64,000 nt of DNA from Thermoflexus hugenholtzii (GTDB lineage Bacteria > Chloroflexota > Anaerolineae > Thermoflexales > Thermoflexaceae): the NCBI RefSeq assembly GCF_018771565.1, contig NZ_CP076326.1, forward strand, positions 2,666,001 through 2,730,000. The letters are read 5' to 3'. Shown here piece after piece: positions 9,312-16,791 of the stretch. Positions within the stretch are counted from its first letter, which is position 1; the number at the start of each line of letters is the position of its first letter. Under the pieces are notes generated by a model. That model did not search any database and was not told the DNA's origin. It was given only the letters and a program-made list of their open reading frames with translations. A program made the translations under genes and the position numbers.

Positions 9312-10487
9312 ATGGCGTGGACGGTGGAGGATCTGCGGGATCTGGCGGAGCTGTTGCGGGCGCATCCCGAGTGGCGGGAGCCCCTGTGGGCCCTGCTGGC
9401 CTCGGAGGAGGTGCGGCGGATGCCCGAGCGGATGGAGCGGAGCTTTCAGCGGGCCGCCCGCCTCATCCTGGCCCTCTACCGCGCCCAGCGGCAGCACTAC
9501 AAGGAGTTCATCGCCCATCGGGCCGAAACCGATCGCCGTTTCGCCGAGCTGGCCGAGGCAATCCGCAACCTGAGTGAATCCTTCGCCATCCACCGCGCTG
9601 AAACCGACCGCCGTTTCGCCGAACTGGCCGAAGCCCAGCGCCGGCACTACGAGGAATTCGTCACCCACCGCGCCGAAACCGACCGCCGCTTCGCCGAACT
9701 GGCCGAAGCCGTCCGCCGCCTGAGCGAATCTTTCGCCGCCCACCGCCAGGAGTTCCTTGAATACCGCGCTGAAACCGACCGCCGCTTCGCCGAACTCGCC
9801 GAAGCCCAGCGCCGCACCGAGGAATCCCTGGCCGCCCATCGCGCTGAAACCGACCGCCGTTTCGCTGAACTGGCCGAAGCCCAGCGCCGGCATTACGAGG
9901 AATTCGTCGCCCACCGCGCCGAAACCGACCGCCGCTTCGCCGAGCTCAGCGCCGAGGTCCGCGCCTTGGCCGAAGCCCAGCGCCGCACGGAGGAGATCCT
10001 CCAGCAGGTCCTTCTGCGCCAGGAACAGTTCCAGCGCACCCTGGACCACTTCGGCCAGATCATCGGCCCCATCACCGAAGAACATATGGTCCAGGCCCTC
10101 CAGGAATGGATCGCCCAGCAGGGCGGCACCCTGCTGACCCCCGTGGTCTCCATCACCCTGGACGGCCTCGGCGAGGTCGATGGCCTGGCCCGGGCCCGCC
10201 TGCCCGACGGCCGGGAGGCCTGGTTGTTAGTCTCGGCCAAAGCGAAGGTGTGGGCCCGCTCCATTACCGAGTTCGTGGAGCGGATCCTGCGGCACCCGGA
10301 AGCCCGCGAGCGCCTGCAGGCCCAGGGGGTGGGGGATCCGGTGCTGCCGGTGGTGTTCGGACGGGCCCTGGATCATCGGGCCCTGGAGGCGGCACAGCGG
10401 GCGCGGGTCGGGCTGCTCATCGGGCGGCAGGGGATGCTCGTCCCCCCCGCCCTCTGGTCCCTCTCGGAGGGCAAACCCCTGGGATAA
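9312..10487 (+). CDS. Coiled-coil repeat protein with a PD-(D/E)XK nuclease-like C terminus
   Basis: A 391-residue soluble protein. Residues 1-60 form a small helical head. Residues 60-245 are a long coiled coil containing six near-identical copies of RAETDRRFAEL, starting at about residues 70, 95, 120, 152, 177 and 202, i.e. spaced 25, 25, 32, 25 and 25. The C-terminal 140 residues contain GEVDGLARARLPDG followed by AWLLVSAKAKV: an Asp then a strand ending in S/E-x-K, which resembles the core of the restriction-endonuclease fold in the DUF3782-type coiled-coil proteins of thermophiles. Start ATG 9312 has GGAGGAGG upstream. Known relatives have no settled function; a structure-specific DNA-binding role is inference. 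Confidence 0.75.
   Translation: MAWTVEDLRDLAELLRAHPEWREPLWALLASEEVRRMPERMERSFQRAARLILALYRAQRQHYKEFIAHRAETDRRFAELAEAIRNLSESFAIHRAETDRRFAELAEAQRRHYEEFVTHRAETDRRFAELAEAVRRLSESFAAHRQEFLEYRAETDRRFAELAEAQRRTEESLAAHRAETDRRFAELAEAQRRHYEEFVAHRAETDRRFAELSAEVRALAEAQRRTEEILQQVLLRQEQFQRTLDHFGQIIGPITEEHMVQALQEWIAQQGGTLLTPVVSITLDGLGEVDGLARARLPDGREAWLLVSAKAKVWARSITEFVERILRHPEARERLQAQGVGDPVLPVVFGRALDHRALEAAQRARVGLLIGRQGMLVPPALWSLSEGKPLG
9519..9947 (+). repeat. In-gene minisatellite encoding the RAETDRRFAEL heptad repeat
   Basis: Six copies of a sequence close to gctgaaaccgaccgccgttt, mostly 75 bases apart with one 96-base interval. The nucleotide sequence itself is conserved between copies beyond what the protein needs, so the number of units could change by slippage or recombination. 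Confidence 0.85.
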
Positions 10488-10550
10488 GGAGAGGATCTCC
10501 CGATCGGGCAGGCGGGGATCGGAATCCGCCGTTCACGGGCTTTAGGGTTC

Positions 10551-10572
10551 GGGTCGAAATGAATTTCGACCC
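10551..10572. repeat. Hairpin GGGTCGAAAT-GA-ATTTCGACCC
   Basis: Perfect 10-base arms around a GA loop, lying between two convergent genes. Its core CGAAATGAATTTCG recurs in the REP-like tract at 27271-27288 (GCCGAAAT-GA-ATTTCGGC), so it may belong to the same dispersed repeat family rather than being a simple terminator. Confidence 0.6.
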
Positions 10573-10587
10573 ACGCGGGGGATGCCC

Positions 10588-11271
10588 TCAGCGGAGCCGC
10601 GGGCGCTCCTCCCGATCCCCGTTCCGCTCCTGCACCAGGCGGAGGATCACCGGCTCAATCCCCAGGATGTTGGGGACGTGGAAGTCCACCCCATCCGTCG
10701 CGTCCCCATCCACCAGGATGGTGATCATCCCCAGCGCCCGCGCCGGCCGGAGGTTGCGGGGGGAGTCGTCCACGAAGACGCACTCGGGGCCTTGGGCCCG
10801 CAGGTGTTGCAGGATCCGCCGATAGGCCTCCGGGTCAGGCTTGTTGCAGTAGTCCAGGCGGCGCACATCCAGGATGATCGGGAAATGATGGGCGACCCTC
10901 AGGCGTTCGAGCACCCGGCGGGCGTGCTCCTCGCTGGCGTTGGTGAAGATCACCTTGGTCAGCGGGATGCGCGCCAGCATGGCGTCCAGAGCCGGGTCGG
11001 GCTGGAGGTAATCCTCCAGCGGGACATCGTGCACATACGCCAGATAATCCTCAGGGTCGATGTGGTATTCCTCCATCAGCCCGCGCAGGGTGGTGCCGTA
11101 TTGGGCGTAGTAACGCTGCCGCAAGGCCTCCGCCTGCTCCGGGGGAAAGCCCAGGCGCTCCACCATATAACGACCGATCCGCTCGCTGATGAGATCCATC
11201 AGCCCGGAGCGCCGGGGGTAGAGGGTATCGTCCAGATCCAGGATCAAATACCGCAACCGGGGGCCGCCCAT
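10588..11271 (-). CDS. HAD-family pyrimidine 5'-nucleotidase-like phosphatase
   Basis: A 227-residue HAD phosphatase. Motif I is LILDLDDTLYP, motif II VIFTNASEEHARR, motif III the Lys of DYCNKPDPEAYRR, motif IV CVFVDDSPRNLRPA. The DDTLYP form and the FTNA segment match the SDT1/YjjG-like pyrimidine 5'-nucleotidase branch, which dephosphorylates UMP/CMP and damaged nucleotides. ATG at 11271 lies near the motif I; no other gene is co-oriented within 100 bases downstream. It converges with the coiled-coil protein gene. Substrate is a family-level inference. Confidence 0.85.
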   Translation of the reverse strand: MGGPRLRYLILDLDDTLYPRRSGLMDLISERIGRYMVERLGFPPEQAEALRQRYYAQYGTTLRGLMEEYHIDPEDYLAYVHDVPLEDYLQPDPALDAMLARIPLTKVIFTNASEEHARRVLERLRVAHHFPIILDVRRLDYCNKPDPEAYRRILQHLRAQGPECVFVDDSPRNLRPARALGMITILVDGDATDGVDFHVPNILGIEPVILRLVQERNGDREERPRLR

Positions 11272-11373
11272 CGCCCTTCCCTCCGCCCAGCTTCCCCCTT
11301 GAAGGGATGTTCAGTTTAATGCGGGAAGGACACGGCGGCAAAAACTTCGCACCTGAGCGGCCGCGGGGCGCGT

Positions 11374-12774
11374 TTACCGGGACGGCTCCCGCGTGGCCCT
11401 CGGGGGCCGGGAAGAGCCGTCTGGGGAGGAGATGGAGTTGACGACGACCCCGATCAGGTCATAGGTCATAGCCCCGGTGATGCGGACGGGGAGGAACTGC
11501 CCGACGGGCCACTCCCCCTCCACCAGCACCAGCCCGTCGATCTCCGGCGCGTCCCGATACGTTCGCCCCACGCTCAGGCCGTCCCCCACGCCTTCGATCA
11601 GCACCTCCAGGGTCTTCCCCACCAGCGCCTGGTTCTTGCGCAGGGAGATCGGCTGCTGGGCGGCCATCAGGCGCTCGTAACGCTCCTGTTTGACCTCCTC
11701 GGGCAGATGGCCCGGCTGGCGGGCGGAGGGGGTCTCCGGCTCATAGGAGTAAGTGAAGCAGCCCATGCGGTCGAACTCCAGATCCCGGACGAAACGGAGC
11801 AGCGCCTCGAACTCCTCCTCCGTCTCGCCGGGATAGCCGACGATGAAGGTAGTGCGGAGGGCGATGTCCGGCATGGCGCGGCGGAGCTTCTCGACGGTGC
11901 GATACACCCACTCGATGTTCGCCGGGCGCCGCATCCGGCGCAGCACAGCGGGATGGCCATGCTGCAGGGGGATGTCCAGATAGTGGGCGACCTGAGGGTA
12001 GCGGGCCATCACCTCGATCAGGCGATCGGAGACCGCGCCCGGGTAAGCATACATGATGCGGATCCACTTCACCTCGGGGACACGCTGCACCAGCCCTTCG
12101 ATCAGGGTGGGCAGCCCATCCCGCATGCCCAAATCATGGCCGTAATCTGTGGTGTCCTGGGCGATGAGGATGAGCTCCCGCACCCCCTGGTCCACCAGCC
12201 GGCGGGCCTCCGCCCAGATGGCCTCCGGCGGCCGGCTGACCGCGGGGCCTTTGATCAGGGGAATGGCGCAGAACGCGCAGGGGCGGCGGCACCCGTCCGC
12301 GATCTTCAGGTAGGCGCTCGCCCCCTGCACCGCGGCCCGCAGCACCCCCCGCTCCTCCCGGCGGATCGGCCCTTCGTCCGGGATGTGGAAAAGGGGCTCC
12401 GGGGCGGAGCGCCCGCGCAGGGCCTCGATGAACTCCAGGATGTCCATCCAGCGACGGGTGCCGATCACGCCGTCGATCCCCGGCACCTCCTCCACCAGAC
12501 GGGCCCCCCACCGCTGGGCCAAGCATCCGGCGGCGATGAGCAGCTGGCCCTTCTTCTTCCGGGCCGCGAGCTCCCGCAACACCCGCAGGGATTCCTGGCG
12601 GGCCGCCTCGATGAAGCCGCAGGTGTTCACGATGAGGACATCGGCCCGGCCGGGGCGCTCGGTCGCCTCATAGCCGGCCCCCTCCAGGAGCTGGGCCATG
12701 CTGGCCGAGTCAACGGCGTTCTTGGCGCAGCCCAGGGTGATCAGATGATAACGCCTCCCGGCGCGACGAGACAT
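11374..12774 (-). CDS. rimO: Ribosomal protein S12 methylthiotransferase
   Basis: A 466-residue radical-SAM enzyme that adds a methylthio group to the conserved Asp of ribosomal protein S12. The N-terminal UPF0004 domain has its three cluster cysteines (Cys16 in TLGCAKNAVDS, Cys52 in VNTCGF, Cys84 in AAGCLAQR). The radical-SAM motif is C-x3-C-x2-C at residues 162-169 (DGCRRPCAFC), and a TRAM RNA-binding domain follows near residue 380 onward. GCAKNAVDS distinguishes RimO from the tRNA enzyme MiaB. It ends in an unusual Ser/Arg-rich tail. The RodZ-like gene lies 15 bases upstream, so they are probably co-transcribed with rplI. Confidence 0.95.
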   Translation of the reverse strand: MSRRAGRRYHLITLGCAKNAVDSASMAQLLEGAGYEATERPGRADVLIVNTCGFIEAARQESLRVLRELAARKKKGQLLIAAGCLAQRWGARLVEEVPGIDGVIGTRRWMDILEFIEALRGRSAPEPLFHIPDEGPIRREERGVLRAAVQGASAYLKIADGCRRPCAFCAIPLIKGPAVSRPPEAIWAEARRLVDQGVRELILIAQDTTDYGHDLGMRDGLPTLIEGLVQRVPEVKWIRIMYAYPGAVSDRLIEVMARYPQVAHYLDIPLQHGHPAVLRRMRRPANIEWVYRTVEKLRRAMPDIALRTTFIVGYPGETEEEFEALLRFVRDLEFDRMGCFTYSYEPETPSARQPGHLPEEVKQERYERLMAAQQPISLRKNQALVGKTLEVLIEGVGDGLSVGRTYRDAPEIDGLVLVEGEWPVGQFLPVRITGAMTYDLIGVVVNSISSPDGSSRPPRATREPSR

Positions 12775-12789
12775 TCCTCTCCCCCCACG

Positions 12790-13509
12790 TTACGGCGAGC
12801 GGGACCAGGTTTTGCGGACGATCTCCCCGCGCCCGCCCAGGGGAGCCTCCGGCCGGCCGTTCAGGCTCACCTGAAGGGCAGCGGCGTTTCCGGTCTCTAA
12901 GCCGATGGTGGAGCGGGCCTCCCAGGTTCGGGTCTCCCCGGGCCGCAGCAGGCCCTGATAGACCACCTGCCCGTCGGCGAGGATCCGGACCCAGACGTGC
13001 TCGGCGGCGGTCACCTCCAGCCGGAGAAGGGGCGCGCCGGCTGCCGGCAGCGGCGTGCCGGTTGGGCGCGCCACGGCGCCCGGGGCGATGCCGGTCGGCG
13101 AGGGCGGGAGGGCGCCGGGGCGAGGCAGCCAGCGGGTTCGAACGACCCCGAAGAGCCCGGCGAGGATCAGGAGCGCGATCCCCAGGGCGGCCAGGCGACG
13201 CCAGGGGACCGCCGGGCGGGCGGGGATCGGGGCGAGCTCGAACATCGAGGGCATCGCAGACGGCCGAGCCGGCGGGAGGGCCCCCGGGACGCCGTCCCAT
13301 TCCGCGAGGAGGGCCTCCGCGTCCAGCCCCAGCCAGCGGGCGTAGCGGCGCAGGAACCCGCGGGCGTGGGCCGGGCTGGGCAGGAGGGAGAAGGCCTCGC
13401 GCTCCAGGGCCTCCAGATAGGCCCGCTTGATGCGGGTTTGCGCCGCGGCCTCCTCCAGAGAAAACCCCCGGGCCTCCCGGGCGGCGCGCAAGCGATCCCC
13501 GATGCCCAC
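12790..13509 (-). CDS. RodZ-like helix-turn-helix membrane protein
   Basis: A 239-residue single-pass membrane protein. Residues 1-70 are a cytoplasmic HTH_25 domain (LRAAREARGFSLEEAAAQTRIKRAYL); a membrane helix follows at about residues 125-148 (LAALGIALLILAGLFGVV); after a Pro/Ala/Thr-rich linker the last 85 residues form a DUF4115 beta domain outside the cell. This is the RodZ architecture, which links MreB to the envelope and influences cell shape; shorter than E. coli RodZ but typical for non-proteobacteria. It lies directly between rplI (2-base gap) and rimO (15-base gap), so the three are likely one transcript. Confidence 0.85.
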   Translation of the reverse strand: MGIGDRLRAAREARGFSLEEAAAQTRIKRAYLEALEREAFSLLPSPAHARGFLRRYARWLGLDAEALLAEWDGVPGALPPARPSAMPSMFELAPIPARPAVPWRRLAALGIALLILAGLFGVVRTRWLPRPGALPPSPTGIAPGAVARPTGTPLPAAGAPLLRLEVTAAEHVWVRILADGQVVYQGLLRPGETRTWEARSTIGLETGNAAALQVSLNGRPEAPLGGRGEIVRKTWSRSP

Positions 13510-13510
13510 C

Positions 13511-13960
13511 TTATCCCTCCCGTTCCACCACCACCTGCACCTGCGCGGTGATCTCAGGCCCCAGCCGCACCGTCACCGGGTGCGTCCCCAGGGTGCGGAT
13601 CGGCTGATCCAGCTCGATCCGGCGGCGGTCCACCTCCACGCCCAGCTGCTGGGCGATGGCCTCCGCGATCTGCTGCGAGGTGACGGAGCCGTAGAGCCGA
13701 TCCCCCTGGCCGGCCCGGGCCCGGATCGTGACCGTCGCCCCCTGGAGACGGGCGGCCGTCTCCCGAGCGGAGCTCAGCTGGCGGATCCGCCGCTGTTCCA
13801 TCGCCTGACGGGTTTCCGCGGCATGGCGGATCAGCCCTTCGGTGGCCGGGACGGCCAGGCCCTTCGGGATGAGATAGTTGCGCGCGTAGCCGTCCGCCAC
13901 CTCCTTCACTTCGCCGGACCGCCCCAGGTGCGGCACATCCCGCAGCAGGACCACTTTCAT
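13511..13960 (-). CDS. rplI: 50S ribosomal protein L9
   Basis: A 149-residue ribosomal protein. The N-terminal domain has the L9 signature ([20 protein letters not shown] then [20 protein letters not shown]), followed by the long connecting helix and a C-terminal domain ([33 protein letters not shown]). ATG 13960 is chosen over the upstream in-frame ATG because AGGAGG lies nine bases before it and the L9 N terminus is normally MKVILL-like. First gene of an rplI - RodZ-like - rimO operon. Confidence 0.95.
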   Translation of the reverse strand: MKVVLLRDVPHLGRSGEVKEVADGYARNYLIPKGLAVPATEGLIRHAAETRQAMEQRRIRQLSSARETAARLQGATVTIRARAGQGDRLYGSVTSQQIAEAIAQQLGVEVDRRRIELDQPIRTLGTHPVTVRLGPEITAQVQVVVEREG

Positions 13961-14145
13961 CCCCGGATCCTCCTGACAGAGATCCACCCACGGGCCTCCC
14001 GGGCGCGCTGCTCAGGGGCCCGCTTCCGAGAAGGGTATCTTAGCAGGGAAGCGATGGCCGGACAACCGGCCTTCGGCGCTGAAGGTTCGCTCCGCAGCCT
14101 GGATCCGCATCTTCCCCTCTGGCTGGCGGAGATCCAGAGATCGAA

Positions 14146-14174
14146 GGCGCTCCACGAATCATCCGTGTGGCACC
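14146..14174 (-). repeat. 29-base palindromic element, copy 1 (upstream of the LexA-like gene)
   Basis: On the minus strand this is GGTGCCACACGGATGATTC followed by GTGGAGCGCC. It matches copy 2 at 14931-14959 in 27 of 29 positions but in the opposite orientation, so the pair brackets the LexA-like gene and its promoter. Confidence 0.75.
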
Positions 14175-14215
14175 CGAATTCGCGTCGCAGGGCTTCGTCA
14201 GGGCGGCCGCCCCCC

Positions 14216-14244
14216 TTGACAAAACGCGGGAAACCCTTTATGCT
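14216..14244 (+). promoter_or_regulatory. Consensus promoter of the LexA-like gene
   Basis: TTGACA (14216-14221), 17-base spacer, TATGCT (14239-14244). The predicted transcription start falls inside the palindromic operator that follows. Confidence 0.85.
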
Positions 14245-14246
14245 GG

Positions 14247-14268
14247 GATTAGAACATTTGTTCTAATC
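14247..14268 (+). promoter_or_regulatory. LexA-type operator (22-base palindrome)
   Basis: GATTAGAACA-TT-TGTTCTAATC: ten-base perfect arms. The core GAACATTTGTTC fits the Gram-positive/Chloroflexota LexA box GAAC-N4-GTTC. It overlaps the predicted start point of the LexA-like gene, so binding would block its own transcription. The box is seen directly; autoregulation is inferred. Confidence 0.8.
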
Positions 14269-14278
14269 GGAGGCGGCG

Positions 14279-14920
14279 ATGGCCCTTCGGGATCGGCTGC
14301 TCACGTTCCTGGAGGCTTACTGGGAGACCCACGGTTACGGCCCCACCCTGGAGGAGATCCGGCGCCACGTGGGGCTCTCCTCCCGCTCCCATGTCCTCTA
14401 TCACCTGCGGGCCCTGGCCCAGGAAGGCCGGGTCCAGCAGGAGCCCGGCAAGCATCGCACGTGGCGCCCGACCGATCGCTCCGCCTCCCGCATCTCGATC
14501 CCCCTGAAAGGCGTGGTCCCCGCCTCCCATCCGGATCAGGTGGATGAGGTGGTGCCGCAGGAGCTCGGGGATCTATGGCTCCCCACCGCATGGGTCCCTC
14601 CGCGCTGTCGGTTCGCCCTCTGGGTGCGGGGGGACTCCATGATCGGCCTCGGGATCCGTCCTTTCGACATCGTCCTGGTCGAGCCGGTCTCCCCGGAGGA
14701 AGTCCGTTCCGGGGATCTGGTGGTGGCGCGGGTGAAGGGCCGCAACCAGATGACCCTGAAGCAGCTGGTTCAGGATCCGGAGACCCGGACGTGGTGGCTG
14801 CGGCCCGCCCATCCGGAGCTGGCGCCCGTGCGGATGGACTGGCAGACGTGGACCCTGGAGGGCCGCGTGGCTTTCCGGTTCGGGCCGGTGCGGGATCTGG
14901 GGAGCATCACGGCGGCCTAA
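14279..14920 (+). CDS. LexA-like repressor with S24 peptidase domain
   Basis: A 213-residue two-domain regulator. Residues 1-60 form a LexA-type winged helix (LLTFLEAYWETHGYGPTLEEI); residues about 70-210 are an S24 self-cleavage domain with the Ser of WVRGDSMIG (Ser120) and the Lys of MTLKQL (Lys161), the catalytic dyad. The usual Ala-Gly cleavage site seems to be replaced: the aligned segment reads KGVVPASHP, offering Ala-Ser, so self-cleavage may be slow or absent. Ribosome site GGAGG precedes ATG 14279. Promoter and a GAAC-N4-GTTC palindrome sit just upstream, indicating autoregulation. It may be the host SOS repressor or the regulator of the small module that follows (FtsK-like ATPase, membrane protein). 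Confidence 0.85.
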   Translation: MALRDRLLTFLEAYWETHGYGPTLEEIRRHVGLSSRSHVLYHLRALAQEGRVQQEPGKHRTWRPTDRSASRISIPLKGVVPASHPDQVDEVVPQELGDLWLPTAWVPPRCRFALWVRGDSMIGLGIRPFDIVLVEPVSPEEVRSGDLVVARVKGRNQMTLKQLVQDPETRTWWLRPAHPELAPVRMDWQTWTLEGRVAFRFGPVRDLGSITAA

Positions 14921-14930
14921 CTGGATAAAA

Positions 14931-14959
14931 GGTGCCACACGAATGATTCGTGGAGCACC
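14931..14959 (+). repeat. 29-base palindromic element, copy 2 (downstream of the LexA-like gene)
   Basis: GGTGCCACACGAATGATTC followed by GTGGAGCACC; with flanking bases it folds into a hairpin with 16-base arms containing two mismatched pairs. Partial copies are seen near 47230-47242 and, more degenerate, near 32831-32858. Confidence 0.75.
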
Positions 14960-15009
14960 TTAAGGCGGCGCCGCGCTCCCTTCCTCGCAGGCGGAGAGGA
15001 GGCGTCCGG

Positions 15010-16038
15010 ATGAAGCGGCGGTGGCTGGAGGCCCAGGCGGATCTGGTGGAGCAGGTGCTCTGGCAGCATCGATCGCCCGGGCGGGTGACGGGCGGCCGGC
15101 TCACGCCGACGACCATCTTTTTTCAGATCGTCCCCGCCCCCGGCGTCCGCTGGTCGCGCCTGAAGGGGCTGGCGGAGGAGCTGGCTCTGGCCCTCGGGGT
15201 GCCCAGCGTGCGGATCCAGCGGGAGGGGCCGGTGGTGCAGCTGGAGATCCCCCGGCCCGATCCCCAGACGGTGCGCTTCCTCCCGCTGATGGAACAGGTC
15301 CGCCGGACGCTGGCCCGCTACCCGCTCTACACCGCCCTCCTCGGGCTGGCCGCGGACGGCGCGCCGCTGCTGATCCGCCTGACCAGCCCGCAGGTCGCCC
15401 ACATCCTGATCGCCGGGACCACGGGGTCGGGCAAGACGTCGCTGGCCCGGACGATGCTGGCCAGCCTGGTGTTGACCCATCGGCCCGCTCAGCTCGCCTT
15501 GATGCTCCTGGATCCCAAGGGGACGGCCTTCGCGGCCTTCCGCGAGCTCCCCCACGTGCAGGCCTTCGTCCCGGGGGATCCCTCGGAGGCGGCCGCATGC
15601 CTGGAGGAGGCGGTCCGGCGGATGGAGCGTCGCGCGCAGGAGGGGATCTCGACCCCTCGCCTGCTGATCGTCATCGATGAGCTGGGGGATCTGGTGCAGC
15701 AGGGAGGACGGGAGGTGGGCGCGCTGCTGGCCCGGCTGGCCCAGCGGGGCCGGGAGGCGGGGATTCATCTCCTGGCCTGCACCCAGAAGCCGTCGGCGGC
15801 GTTGCTGGGCGGGCAGCTGACCGCCAACTTCCCCGCCCGCCTGGTCGGACGGGTGGTCTCGGCGGAGGACGCGCGGGTGGCGGCGGGGATCGGCGGGACC
15901 GGTGCGGAGCGTCTGCAGGGGAAGGGGGATTTCCTGGCGGTGGTGGGCGGAACGGTCACCCGTTTCCAGGCGGCGTATCTGGCGCCCGAGGAGCTCCGCG
16001 CCGTGCTCCGGCAGAGAACGGCGAATGAGAGGGGATGA
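15010..16038 (+). CDS. FtsK/HerA-superfamily ATPase
   Basis: A 342-residue ATPase of the FtsK/SpoIIIE type without membrane helices. Walker A is GTTGSGKT (residues 136-143), Walker B LLIVIDELGD (about 219-228), followed by LLARLAQRGREAGIHLLACTQ, the typical FtsK sensor region. The N-terminal 120 residues resemble the FtsK alpha domain (ALALGVPSVRI, PNP-like). There is no C-terminal gamma/winged helix. ATG 15010 has GGAGAGGAGG upstream. Lacking membrane anchor and gamma domain, it resembles plasmid or integrative-element translocases more than chromosomal FtsK. It follows the LexA-like regulator, and a small membrane protein follows it, so the three may be the core of an integrated or degenerate element. 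Confidence 0.88.
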   Translation: MKRRWLEAQADLVEQVLWQHRSPGRVTGGRLTPTTIFFQIVPAPGVRWSRLKGLAEELALALGVPSVRIQREGPVVQLEIPRPDPQTVRFLPLMEQVRRTLARYPLYTALLGLAADGAPLLIRLTSPQVAHILIAGTTGSGKTSLARTMLASLVLTHRPAQLALMLLDPKGTAFAAFRELPHVQAFVPGDPSEAAACLEEAVRRMERRAQEGISTPRLLIVIDELGDLVQQGGREVGALLARLAQRGREAGIHLLACTQKPSAALLGGQLTANFPARLVGRVVSAEDARVAAGIGGTGAERLQGKGDFLAVVGGTVTRFQAAYLAPEELRAVLRQRTANERG

Positions 16039-16089
16039 ACAACGCTCGCATGCGGCTTGCGGTTCGCGATCTCGAACAGGAGGTCACAG

Positions 16090-16542
16090 ATGCGGACGGC
16101 GTGGCTGGGATTGTTCGGGATGCTCTGCGCGGTCGCCTTCGGGATCACGGGGGCGATCTGGGTGGGGCTTCATCTCGGCGGGTGGGGGCTGGCGGTGATC
16201 ACCGGGCTCGCCCTGGGGATCCCGGTGGCCGTTCTGCTGCTCTCCGCACGGCCCCGGCCGGCCGTCTGGGTCGGGGAACCGGTGACGGCACCCTGGGTGG
16301 AACGCGATCCCGCGCCCGGGATCACCAGCGGAGCGCCCTGGGCCGCCCCGGCGAACGGCTGGGGGATGGCCCCCCCAGGCCGGGGGCCCTTCGGGCTTCC
16401 CTTCCCAACGATCCCCTGGATCTCCTGGATCGCCTGGATGCCCGGGCCGCCCGCGCCGGAGCCCCACCGCGGGGGATGGCCCCTTCTGCCCCCTCCGGCG
16501 CCCCGGACCTTCACGGTGATCGGGGAGGATGGGGAGGAGTGA
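16090..16542 (+). CDS. Small membrane protein with Pro-rich tail
   Basis: 150 residues, function unknown. Two membrane helices (about residues 4-26 and 31-55: WLGLFGMLCAVAFGITGAIW and GLAVITGLALGIPVAVLLL) are followed by a 90-residue tail very rich in Pro, Trp and Gly that ends FTVIGEDGEE. ATG 16090 has AGGAGG at the right distance. It lies 51 bases after the FtsK-like ATPase and on the same strand, so it is probably its membrane partner or simply co-transcribed. Confidence 0.7.
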   Translation: MRTAWLGLFGMLCAVAFGITGAIWVGLHLGGWGLAVITGLALGIPVAVLLLSARPRPAVWVGEPVTAPWVERDPAPGITSGAPWAAPANGWGMAPPGRGPFGLPFPTIPWISWIAWMPGPPAPEPHRGGWPLLPPPAPRTFTVIGEDGEE

Positions 16543-16791
16543 AGCCGCTGGGGAGGCCACCGGAAGGGCCTCCCCAGCGCTTCAGTTCTCCTGGAAGATG
16601 TGCTACGCTCAGGCGCGCGAGGCGCAAATGGAGAGAGGCGTCGCGTCAGGCCAAGAGGCGGTGGGGCATACTCCGGCGCAGGTCCCGGGCAACGGTCGCT
16701 GGAGGATGTCTCCTCCGACGCGATCTTCTGCTCTTTCCTCCCACCTCGTCTTGCGAGTGACAAGGATCATCGCCTTGTAGGAGCCTCACCC

